From the NCBI RefSeq assembly GCF_000423925.1, contig NZ_AUIX01000037.1, forward strand, positions 1 to 64,000: DNA of 64,000 bases, read 5' to 3'. How positions within the stretch are numbered: the stretch's first letter is position 1; each line of letters starts with the position of its first letter. Below, one piece after another: positions 24,483 through 31,640 of this stretch. The notes under the pieces were generated by a model, which saw only the letters and a program-made list of their open reading frames with translations, was not told where the DNA came from and ran no database searches. The stretch comes from Butyrivibrio sp. VCD2006 (GTDB lineage Bacteria > Bacillota > Clostridia > Lachnospirales > Lachnospiraceae). Position numbers and translations under genes: made by a program.

Positions 24483-25301
24483 ATGAGAGCAATATGTGTT
24501 GATGATGAGGCGCTTATCCTTCAGAGGACTGTGTCTCTGGTTAAAAAAACGAATATTTTTGATGATGTGGAATCCTTCATGGAGCCTGTGGAGGCCCTTG
24601 AATATCTTGATAGTAAAAAGGCTGACCTTGCGCTTCTTGATATAGATATGCCTGATATGGGCGGTCTGGAGCTTGCCACAAATATTAAGCAAAGATGCCC
24701 TGATATTAAGATCATCTTTTTGACAGGTTATTCCGAGTATGCAATAGATGCCTATGCAATGCACGCAACAGGCTATCTTTTAAAGCCAATAGGCTATGAT
24801 AAGCTTCTTTCAGAACTTCAATATGCACTGGAGTCATCAGAATCCGGTGCGGGCAGCAGTAATACAACTAATGAGAATTCTTCAAGGATAAAGGTGGAGA
24901 CCTTCGGATATTTTAATATTCTTGTGGATGGGAAGCCTGTAATTTTCAAGCGAAATAAGGCAAAAGAGCTTATAGCCTGTCTTGTGGACCGCAGAGGACA
25001 GTTTGTATCAAGGAAGGACATCTTCTACATTCTCTGGGAGGATGACGACTACGACAGGGCTAAACAGAAGTATCTTGATACGATAATAAGAAGTCTTAAG
25101 GACACTCTGGATGAATACGGAGTAGGTGATATTTTCGAATCTGAAAAGGGACTTATGCGAGTTGTTCCTGAAAAATTCGATTGCGATCTGTATCGTTTTC
25201 TTAATAATGACGAGGAGGCAATCGACAGTTTTCGCGGAGAATACATGAGCTCATACTCCTGGGCCTGTGAGACGGAAGGATACCTTTCGGATAGAAAATA
25301 A
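24483..25301 (+). CDS. Response regulator with SARP-like output, partner of the kinase
   Basis: The 272-residue protein has a receiver (VDDEA at 5-9, phosphoacceptor Asp53 in ALLDIDMPDM, Lys in LLKPIG) and a winged-helix domain from about 137 (FGYFNILVDGKPVIFKRNK, then YLDTIIRSLKDTLDEYG). LytS-type kinases usually pair with LytTR regulators; here the output is SARP/OmpR-like instead. It is a paralogue of the regulator at 19702. The box upstream of the next gene and upstream of the kinase is the best candidate target. Confidence 0.92.
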   Translation: MRAICVDDEALILQRTVSLVKKTNIFDDVESFMEPVEALEYLDSKKADLALLDIDMPDMGGLELATNIKQRCPDIKIIFLTGYSEYAIDAYAMHATGYLLKPIGYDKLLSELQYALESSESGAGSSNTTNENSSRIKVETFGYFNILVDGKPVIFKRNKAKELIACLVDRRGQFVSRKDIFYILWEDDDYDRAKQKYLDTIIRSLKDTLDEYGVGDIFESEKGLMRVVPEKFDCDLYRFLNNDEEAIDSFRGEYMSSYSWACETEGYLSDRK

Positions 25302-25338
25302 TAAAAAAAATGACTTTTTCAAAAATAAAAATATTTGT

Positions 25339-25368
25339 GTGGACGTTTTGTAGGACACAGAGTGTTAA
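25339..25368 (+). promoter_or_regulatory. 30-nt regulatory box, copy 2 (upstream of a lipoprotein gene)
   Basis: It carries the same core TTTGTAGGACAC and end TGTTAA as 23085-23114, with the same length and spacing. It lies 47 bases before the ATG at 25416 and 37 bases after the stop of the response regulator. Confidence 0.6.
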
Positions 25369-25415
25369 TCTGACAAAGTCAAATAAATAACAAATTTCTT
25401 GAGGGGGAAATAGTT

Positions 25416-26111
25416 ATGAATTATAGGTATGTTAAAAGTAGAACTGTTTTAGCACTCGCTGTAGCAATGGGACTTACAGTTGTTGCAGGATGCGGAAGTA
25501 AGGAAGGCACTGTAGAGGGTTCTGTAGAGACAGATATTTCTGAGAGCGAGACAGCACTTGATGCAGAGCCGGAGGGGAATGAAGAAGCAAATTCTTTAGC
25601 TTCTGCCGACGCCGGTTATGTAAAGACACTGAGCGAGGAAAGCGCTAAGGAAGAAGCAGCTGATGGAGAGGACTTAACATATGAGGATGCAAATGGCTGG
25701 AGAGTTAAGTATGATCCTGACAAGTTTGAAGTAAACGGCGGTGGCCCTGTGACAACCTTTGTTTATACAGGAGAGTCAGCAGGAACAAACGTGATAACCG
25801 TTACTTACACCGCAGAGGATAAGGCAGAAGATGCCATAAAGACTCTGGGCGATTCCTACGGAACGGACATAACTTATACGGAGAGTATTTTTCCGGGAAC
25901 TGAGGACGTAAAAGGATACTGGGCATCAAGTACTGTTGATACCGAGGGCTCAGGGGCTTACATGACAGCAATTGCCAGAGACTATATGGACGGAGCTCTC
26001 ATATTTGAGTTAACCGGTCATCATCAGGGTGATGATGAAGAGCGGAACATAGAAGTCAGTGACGATCTAGCGTCAATTATTGATTCACTTGAGTTTCCAT
26101 ATGAAAAATAA
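25416..26111 (+). CDS. Lipoprotein with PsbP/DcrB-like domain
   Basis: The 231-residue protein has a lipoprotein signal ending LTVVAGCGSK, an acidic Ser/Glu-rich linker to about residue 85, then a domain (NGWRVKYDPDKFEVNGGG ... AIARDYMDGALIFELTGH ... IIDSLEFP) whose pattern resembles PsbP/DcrB-type lipoproteins. GAGGGGGAAATAG precedes the start. It is immediately downstream of the two-component genes and carries the shared box, so it is a probable target of that system. Confidence 0.75.
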   Translation: MNYRYVKSRTVLALAVAMGLTVVAGCGSKEGTVEGSVETDISESETALDAEPEGNEEANSLASADAGYVKTLSEESAKEEAADGEDLTYEDANGWRVKYDPDKFEVNGGGPVTTFVYTGESAGTNVITVTYTAEDKAEDAIKTLGDSYGTDITYTESIFPGTEDVKGYWASSTVDTEGSGAYMTAIARDYMDGALIFELTGHHQGDDEERNIEVSDDLASIIDSLEFPYEK

Positions 26112-26227
26112 ATCAAATTAGCAACAAAAATTGTATTTATGAGCAATAAAGTACTATATTAATTGAATTTTATAAGATAAAATAACAATATAACAAAAAA
26201 ATTTTCTCAAAGAGGGGGAGAAAGTAA

Positions 26228-27181
26228 ATGAAAAAAATACTGAAGTATTTGTCACTGTCAATGGCTATGGCAATGATGCTTAGCCTCATCATGGTACCTG
26301 CACTTAAGACAAGAGCAGCAGGTGCAGCTACAGTAACCAATGTTACTGCAAACAGCATGGATGTTTCCTGGACAGGTGGTACACAACCTTACAGCATTGG
26401 ATGGAATGAGAATGCTGATACAGCAAAGACTACTCCTAATGCAACAGGCATCACAACTAATTCCTATAAGATCGAAAATCTTAAGGGCGGCACAAAGTAT
26501 TATATTGTTGTAACAGATAGCACAAACACTATCATAGCAACAAACATGGTTGCCACAAACCTTGCAAAGCCCACAAATGTTCGCCAGGAATCATGGTCAA
26601 CAAAGGGTAAGGTTAAGGTTGCATGGGATTATGACGGAAATGCATCCGGATTCCAGGTAGTTTATACAGATGATGACGGCGATCAGGCCAGCAAGGATAT
26701 CACAGATATCAATACTAAGAGTATTGAGCTTGACATGAAGGATGTTAGATACTACAAGGTTATCATCCGCGCATATGTAATTCTTGACAACAACTCCAAG
26801 AAGTATGGTGAGTTCTCTGATACATTCACAACATTCGCACAGCCTGTAATCCAGGAGACAGATGATGGATTTGCTGTTTCTGTAACAAAGGGCGGCAAGC
26901 TCAGTGTTAAGTGGGAAAAGGTTAACGAAGCTCAGGGCTACGAGATCTATGTAAGCACAAAGAAGAACAACGGCTACAAGAGAGTTAAGAAGATCACCAA
27001 CAAGACCACAACAAAGGCAACTTGTGCTAAGTTCAACGGCAAGAAGTTCAGCAAGAACAAGGAATACTACGTATATGTATGCGGCTACAGAACAAATGCC
27101 AGCGGCGGAATCAACAGATCAAGCTCCAACTATGTAGTATATTATCGCAAGGGCGATACATTCATCGCAAAGAAAAAGTAA
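26228..27181 (+). CDS. Secreted fibronectin type III protein
   Basis: The 317-residue protein has a signal peptide (MKKILKYLSLSMAMAMMLSL, cleavage near TRAAG) and then tandem FN3-like domains: VTNVTANSMDVSWTGG ... LKGGTKYYIVVT (about 35-110), KPTNVRQESWSTKGKVKVAW (about 113-200) and GGKLSVKWEKVNEAQGYEI (about 215-310). No catalytic domain or wall-anchor motif is visible, so it is probably a matrix or surface-associated binding protein. The Lys-rich end may bind the wall. Strong AGAGGGGGAG precedes the ATG. Confidence 0.82.
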   Translation: MKKILKYLSLSMAMAMMLSLIMVPALKTRAAGAATVTNVTANSMDVSWTGGTQPYSIGWNENADTAKTTPNATGITTNSYKIENLKGGTKYYIVVTDSTNTIIATNMVATNLAKPTNVRQESWSTKGKVKVAWDYDGNASGFQVVYTDDDGDQASKDITDINTKSIELDMKDVRYYKVIIRAYVILDNNSKKYGEFSDTFTTFAQPVIQETDDGFAVSVTKGGKLSVKWEKVNEAQGYEIYVSTKKNNGYKRVKKITNKTTTKATCAKFNGKKFSKNKEYYVYVCGYRTNASGGINRSSSNYVVYYRKGDTFIAKKK

Positions 27182-27224
27182 TTTAATAACAATTGTTAAA
27201 TATCTTATGAGGGTGAGATAGAAA

Positions 27225-27332
27225 ATGATAACAAAGAATTTTAGTATGGTAATTGCGGTGGTAATGACCAGTGCATTCGTCGCAACAGTGATGACCAGTG
27301 CACTAATCGTGGCTGTTATGGCCGGATTTTAA
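27225..27332 (+). CDS. 35-residue hydrophobic peptide
   Basis: An ATG at 27225 preceded by GAGGGTGAGATAG opens 35 codons starting MITKNFSMVIAVV and ending AVMAGF. Apart from a single Lys it is almost entirely hydrophobic, so one membrane helix is expected. The DNA contains a duplicated block (GTAATGACCAGTGCATTCGT and GTGATGACCAGTGCACTAAT). It lies between two secreted-protein genes and just before a strong terminator. Small membrane regulator, type I-like toxin or leader peptide are all possible; nothing in the sequence decides. Confidence 0.55.
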   Translation: MITKNFSMVIAVVMTSAFVATVMTSALIVAVMAGF

Positions 27333-27361
27333 ACCATTTAATAGGTGTGTTAACTATCATG

Positions 27362-27396
27362 CCGGGTATAGTAGAAAATACTATACCCGGTTTTTT
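27362..27396 (+). terminator. Strong intrinsic terminator
   Basis: CCGGGTATAGTA pairs perfectly with TACTATACCCGG and is followed by six Ts. The interval 27399-27610 beyond it is AT-rich and shows no assignable element. Confidence 0.9.
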
Positions 27397-27610
27397 ATAT
27401 AATTTTTGGCCTAATAGGAAACTCAAATTCTAATGTCAGGTGGCGTGATTTTTAATATTTGAAGGTGAGATAAACGAATTCTTAAATGTTAGTAAATAAG
27501 AGGCTCCTCGTGTTTACTTGCATGTTGAAAAGTGCTAATAATAGCCTTAGGGGGGACAACACAAGATTATTTGCTTTTTTGATAGTTTTTGTGAAAGGAG
27601 ATCAATTCTT

Positions 27611-28240
27611 ATGGGAAAGAGAGATTGTTTTAGAAGGTTTATAGCATCAACGATGGCAGTAGTTATGATGGCAGCACTTTGCTTAGTTGCTGTTCCTACA
27701 AAAGCAGTAGCTGCAGGTAAGATTTCCGTTGCGATCACTAAGAGCAGTGCAGAGCAGGATCTTACAGTAAAAGTTGGCAAGAAGCTTCAGCTCAAGGTTA
27801 CAAAGAATGGCAAGACACTTGGGAAAACAGCTGTGACCTATAAGGTAAAGGGCAAAGCTATTTCCGTTACAAATACCGGCGTTATCATCGGTAAGAAAAA
27901 GGGTGATGCCCAGATTCAGGTAAAGGAAAAGAAGGGTAACTACAAAACAACTATCCACGTAGCAGTTACCGGAGCAAGCGGAACCAGTAAGAAGTATAAG
28001 ATCGACAAGATTTGGCTCGACAGAGCGTCTCTTACTCTTGATCTCGATCAGGGATATCAGGCATGGGTATTCTGCTCAGGCGAAGATAAAGACCGCGGAA
28101 GCGTAATCTGGGGCACAGATAATGATGGAATCGCATCCGTAACAGGCAACGGCTTTATCAGAGCAACCGGACATGGATCAACACGTATTTACGCAACCAA
28201 GGGTGGCAGAACAGCTGCTATGATGGTTCACGTAAACTAA
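27611..28240 (+). CDS. Secreted Ig-like (Big_2) domain protein
   Basis: The 209-residue protein has a signal peptide (basic start, TMAVVMMAALCLVAV, cleavage near AVA-AG). Residues about 40-120 and 130-209 form two bacterial Ig-like domains: KVGKKLQLKVTKNGKT ... VTNTGVIIGKKKGDAQIQV, and SLTLDLDQGYQAWVFCSGED ... NGFIRATGHGSTRIYAT. No enzyme domain is present. It likely binds surface polymers or acts as a surface spacer. GAAAGGAGATC precedes the ATG and a terminator follows. Confidence 0.82.
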   Translation: MGKRDCFRRFIASTMAVVMMAALCLVAVPTKAVAAGKISVAITKSSAEQDLTVKVGKKLQLKVTKNGKTLGKTAVTYKVKGKAISVTNTGVIIGKKKGDAQIQVKEKKGNYKTTIHVAVTGASGTSKKYKIDKIWLDRASLTLDLDQGYQAWVFCSGEDKDRGSVIWGTDNDGIASVTGNGFIRATGHGSTRIYATKGGRTAAMMVHVN

Positions 28241-28281
28241 TTTAAAGAGATTATTCTAAGCACCTTGGAGGAGAGGAAAGG

Positions 28282-28309
28282 AGCTGCGCGAAAAGCGCAG
28301 CTTCTTTTT
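28282..28309 (+). terminator. Intrinsic terminator
   Basis: AGCTGCGC pairs with GCGCAGCT around GAAAA and is followed by TCTTTTT. Confidence 0.8.
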
Positions 28310-28428
28310 GTGGAAGCAGAGCTATTAAGGATATTTGTAGAATATAAAATAAAAATAAAATATTAACGTAATACAGTTTTCTAAAGGTGGCAGGTAGTAT
28401 AATTAAAAAAATGCTATTGGTGGGAAAT

Positions 28429-29316
28429 ATGGATACAGATAAGAGCATAGAACTGGAAAAACAACAGAAAATATCATTTATTTTGGTGGTGTGGAGATTT
28501 CCTGTTTTTTTCACATCACTACTTGCCGCGCTGGCGAGCGGATCTGTGGTTGTATGGCTAGAGTTTGCTGAAACTGCAAGTATTCTTATCCCCGGCGTAA
28601 TTCTTTATGTGCTTTCGAAAAAGCTTAATGCGAATCTGAAGTACAAGTTCAATTATGGTTCCGGAAAGGTGGAGGCTATCACTGCCCTTGCCTGCGAGCT
28701 TTCAGATCTTGCCGGATTGTTCTGCGTTACATTTGTTTCGATAAAGGAGCTTTTTACAGGAAGTGAGAAATCTGAAGCTCTAAAATTTGCCTTAATTCTG
28801 AGTATTATAGGCTTTATAATCGATGCATTCATTATGTGGCGACAGAAAAAGCTTTTGGAAAACAGTAGTAGTAAGATGTTTCACACAGCTTTTGTGAGTG
28901 CCTGGAAGGAGTTTGCATTTGACGGAGCTGCTATTGTAACACTTGTTATCTCTTTGAAATTTCAGGACTCTGATTGGATCGGATACTTTTCACCGATCGT
29001 ATGTCTTCTCATGGTGATTCCTTTCTCGCTAATAGTTTTGCATCATCTGAGGGAGTCGGTTGAGGAGCTTATTGACAGAACTCTTGATGAGGAGAGTCAG
29101 CTTAAGATTATAAAGGTTCTTAATGAGTTTTTTGACAGTTATGAGGAGCTCGGAGAGGTTAAGAGCAGGATAACCGGACAGGAGAAATACATTGATATCG
29201 AGCTTGTGTTCAAGGAGGATATGGAGTATAGAGAGGTCAGGCAGATAGCCACGAAAATAAAGGATCGTGTTCAGGAAGAAATGGAAAACAGTAATGTCAA
29301 CATTGTGATTTTATAG
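28429..29316 (+). CDS. CDF-family cation transporter with atypical metal site
   Basis: The 295-residue protein has the cation diffusion facilitator plan: about six membrane helices to residue 205, the KFNYGSGKVEAITAL loop after helix 2, and a cytoplasmic C-terminal domain (LIDRTLDEESQLKII). In typical CDF pumps the zinc site uses HxxxD pairs in helices 2 and 5. Here helix 5 reads KEFAFDGAAIV, so the first His is replaced, and helix 2 lacks a clear HxxxD. Specificity is therefore uncertain. I chose the ATG at 28429 (GGTGGG upstream) over GTG 28387 and ATG 28411. The next gene starts 16 bases later. Confidence 0.75.
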   Translation: MDTDKSIELEKQQKISFILVVWRFPVFFTSLLAALASGSVVVWLEFAETASILIPGVILYVLSKKLNANLKYKFNYGSGKVEAITALACELSDLAGLFCVTFVSIKELFTGSEKSEALKFALILSIIGFIIDAFIMWRQKKLLENSSSKMFHTAFVSAWKEFAFDGAAIVTLVISLKFQDSDWIGYFSPIVCLLMVIPFSLIVLHHLRESVEELIDRTLDEESQLKIIKVLNEFFDSYEELGEVKSRITGQEKYIDIELVFKEDMEYREVRQIATKIKDRVQEEMENSNVNIVIL

Positions 29317-29332
29317 TTTAGGAGAGAAGCCT

Positions 29333-30832
29333 ATGATACTTGAAAACATCGTTAAAAGAAGAGATATGGTATCATGTGTGCTTTGCCAGGATCCTCCCTG
29401 TACCAAAGCCTGTAAAAAAATGGATCCCGGGAAGGCGCTTTTTAGAATCTGGTTTGACAATCAGGATATAGCTGCTCTGGAGATTCCTGAGAGTAATATC
29501 TGTGCAAAGTGTGATGCTCACTGCGAAGCTGCATGTATAAGCCGCGGCAGAGTTCCGATTCAGAGGATCATGTCAACTTTGAATAAAAAGGTGACACCTG
29601 AGGCTGAGATTGATATACCTGAAGATGATGACAGGCTTAAGTGCGATCTCTGCGGAATACCGCTTGAGAATCCTTTTTTACTGTCATCATCCGTTGTTGC
29701 ATCCACGTATGATATGTGTGCAAGGGCCTTTGAGGCCGGCTGGGCGGGTGCATGCTTTAAAACAATATGCTCGCTCGACATTCATGAGGCATCCCCCAGA
29801 TTTTCGGCTATCGAGGGAGATAGCGGCAGCATAATAGGCTTTAAAAATATTGAACAGCTTTCTGACCATAGCGTTGCTGAGAATATGGAGATTTTCAGGA
29901 GGCTCAAGGAAAAATATCCCACCAAGTTCATTCTTGCGTCTATCATGGGACAGAATGAGGAAGAGTGGGAATCTCTGGCAAGGCAGTGTGAGGAAAATGG
30001 CGCAGATGCAATAGAGCTGAATTTTTCATGCCCTAACATGCAGGAGGATGGCCTGGGCTCTGATATAGGACAGGTTCCGGAGCTGGTTGAGAGGTTCACC
30101 GCTGCAGCAAAGAGGGGGACAAAACTACCTGTACTTGCAAAGCTCACACCAAACGTTGCGACCATGAGTCCTGCGGCAGAAGCCGCGATTCGCGGAGGGG
30201 CAGACGGAATTGCAGCCATAAATACTATTAAGAGCATTATAGGAGTAAGCCCCTATACCTATGTATCAGCTCCTGCAGTCAAGGGAAAATCGGCAATCGG
30301 AGGCTACAGCGGAAATGCCGTAAAGCCAATAGCCTTAAGATTCATTTCAGAGATTGGTCAGAATCCGAAATGCAAAGGTGCACATATCAGCGGAATGGGT
30401 GGCATCGAGACCTGGAGAGATGCGCTGGAGTTCATCCTGATGGGAGCAGGCTCGATTCAGATAACCACAGCTGTAATGCAGTATGGTTACAGGATTATTG
30501 ATGAGCTGAAGGACGGACTTAATTATTATCTTGCTCAGATGGGAATTAAATCAGTAAAGGACATCGTGGGAGCGGGACTTGACTCCGTGAGTGATACTAC
30601 TGACGTACTTGAACGCGATACAATCCTTTTTCCGAAATTTGATGAGGAAAAGTGCATTGGCTGCGGAAGATGCGTAATATCCTGTAATGATGGAGGCCAT
30701 CAGGCAATCAGCTTTGCAAACAGAAGACCGAAGCTTGATGGAAGTAAATGTGTGGGATGTCATCTGTGCGTACTGGTTTGTCCTCAGGATGCAATCTCGC
30801 CCGGAAAAAAACGAATCAGCAGGAAAAAGTAG
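29333..30832 (+). CDS. preA: PreA-like dihydropyrimidine/dihydroorotate dehydrogenase with extra Fe-S domain
   Basis: The 499-residue protein begins with a Cys-rich module (CVLCQDPPCTKAC and CAKCDAHCEAAC, about 15-70) of the kind found in PreT/DPYD N-termini. The FMN TIM barrel covers about 105-410, with NFSCPNMQEDGLG holding the active-site Cys, and two ferredoxin clusters follow (CIGCGRCVISCNDGG and CVGCHLCVLVCP). PreA with PreT reduces uracil and thymine with NAD(P)H; no separate preT is present here, and the N-terminal module appears to replace part of it, though the FAD domain is missing. Substrate could also be dihydroorotate-like. Confidence 0.83.
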   Translation: MILENIVKRRDMVSCVLCQDPPCTKACKKMDPGKALFRIWFDNQDIAALEIPESNICAKCDAHCEAACISRGRVPIQRIMSTLNKKVTPEAEIDIPEDDDRLKCDLCGIPLENPFLLSSSVVASTYDMCARAFEAGWAGACFKTICSLDIHEASPRFSAIEGDSGSIIGFKNIEQLSDHSVAENMEIFRRLKEKYPTKFILASIMGQNEEEWESLARQCEENGADAIELNFSCPNMQEDGLGSDIGQVPELVERFTAAAKRGTKLPVLAKLTPNVATMSPAAEAAIRGGADGIAAINTIKSIIGVSPYTYVSAPAVKGKSAIGGYSGNAVKPIALRFISEIGQNPKCKGAHISGMGGIETWRDALEFILMGAGSIQITTAVMQYGYRIIDELKDGLNYYLAQMGIKSVKDIVGAGLDSVSDTTDVLERDTILFPKFDEEKCIGCGRCVISCNDGGHQAISFANRRPKLDGSKCVGCHLCVLVCPQDAISPGKKRISRKK

Positions 30833-30963
30833 ATTTTATAAATATTTCTCAAAATAAGGTATGCATTTTAGTGTATATTATGTTGTATAATGATATAAAT
30901 TAGTGACAAAAATATAATCGGTCATTATTTATGAGTTTCTTATAATGAAGGGAGAAAAGTAAT

Positions 30964-31257
30964 ATGACAATCAACAAGGCAACAAATGGAAGCGAATTGG
31001 TGATGGCATTAACAGGAAGACTTGATACAACAACAGCACCTCAGCTTGACGACGAGATCAAGACCCTTGATGGTGTTGAGAAGCTTGTGTTCGATTTCCA
31101 GGGGCTTGAGTACATTTCATCAGCTGGTTTAAGAGTACTTCTTTCTGCACAGAAGATTATGAATAAGCAGGGTAGCATGGTTATCAAGAATGTCAGCGAA
31201 GAGATCAGCGAGATTTTCGAGGTAACAGGATTTGTTGATATCCTTACAATAGAATAA
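30964..31257 (+). CDS. STAS-domain anti-sigma factor antagonist
   Basis: The 97-residue single-domain protein has the SpoIIAA/RsbV fold: TGRLDTTTAPQLDDEI and the phosphorylatable serine in EYISSAGLRVLLSAQ. Such proteins release a sigma factor by binding an RsbW/SpoIIAB-type kinase. No kinase or sigma gene is adjacent; the HATPase-like protein at 22307 is a possible distant partner. A TATAAT at 30886 and GAAGGGAGAAAAG before the ATG support its own expression. Confidence 0.92.
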   Translation: MTINKATNGSELVMALTGRLDTTTAPQLDDEIKTLDGVEKLVFDFQGLEYISSAGLRVLLSAQKIMNKQGSMVIKNVSEEISEIFEVTGFVDILTIE

Positions 31258-31258
31258 C

Positions 31259-31287
31259 TTGACATTTGGTAAATGCAATCATATACT
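31259..31287 (+). promoter_or_regulatory. Promoter of the FeoB-associated peptide
   Basis: TTGACA at 31259-31264, a 17-base spacer and TATACT at 31282-31287 form a near-consensus promoter starting two bases after the STAS stop codon. Confidence 0.75.
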
Positions 31288-31296
31288 AGGGACAAA

Positions 31297-31311
31297 TGAG
31301 AATCATTCTCA
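31297..31311. promoter_or_regulatory. Fur box
   Basis: TGAGAATCATTCTCA is a perfect 7-1-7 inverted repeat of the Fur consensus type (TGATAATnATTATCA). It covers the expected transcription start of the promoter at 31259, so Fur with Fe(II) would block transcription of the downstream Cys-rich peptide. Confidence 0.8.
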
Positions 31312-31336
31312 AAATGATTTTTAGGAAGTGATAAGT

Positions 31337-31522
31337 ATGTTACCAAGTATTATTATAGTTATCGTTATTGCTGCACTTGTAGTGCTTGATGTCAGATATA
31401 TCTTTCGCAAGAAGAAGCAGGGAGAGTGCATAGGATGCTCCTCATCAGGCTGCGGATGCGGCTCAGCCGATTGCCCTACTGCGAAGAAATTTGAAGAATA
31501 TCACGCAAAGAAGCAGCAGTGA
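31337..31522 (+). CDS. FeoB-associated Cys-rich membrane protein
   Basis: The ATG at 31337 has AGGAAGTG upstream. The 61-residue protein has one N-terminal membrane helix (LPSIIIVIVIAALVVLD) and a cytoplasmic Cys cluster (GECIGCSSSGCGCGSADC), as in the small proteins usually encoded after feoB. They probably handle Fe(II) arriving through FeoB. No feoA or feoB is present in the window, but the Fur box confirms an iron-linked role. Fur operators and this orphan position suggest it serves a FeoB encoded elsewhere. Confidence 0.85.
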   Translation: MLPSIIIVIVIAALVVLDVRYIFRKKKQGECIGCSSSGCGCGSADCPTAKKFEEYHAKKQQ

Positions 31523-31548
31523 GAGATTTGAATTATTTAGAATAGTTA

Positions 31549-31577
31549 AAAACCAGGCTTTTGAGCCTGGTTTTTTT
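31549..31577. terminator. Bidirectional intrinsic terminator
   Basis: AAACCAGGCT pairs with AGCCTGGTTT; there are seven or more Ts on the + side and an A-run on the other. It serves the Cys-rich peptide gene (+) and the GH13 gene (-). Confidence 0.85.
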
Positions 31578-31640
31578 GTTGGGGTTATATTCCGGATTAT
31601 GTGTAGCGTGATAGGAATATTGCGTCTGCTTAATAATTCA

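Noticed and set aside
27399..27610. A riboswitch upstream of the Ig-like protein
   Set aside because: The leader has some G-rich blocks, but no consensus of a known class could be matched.
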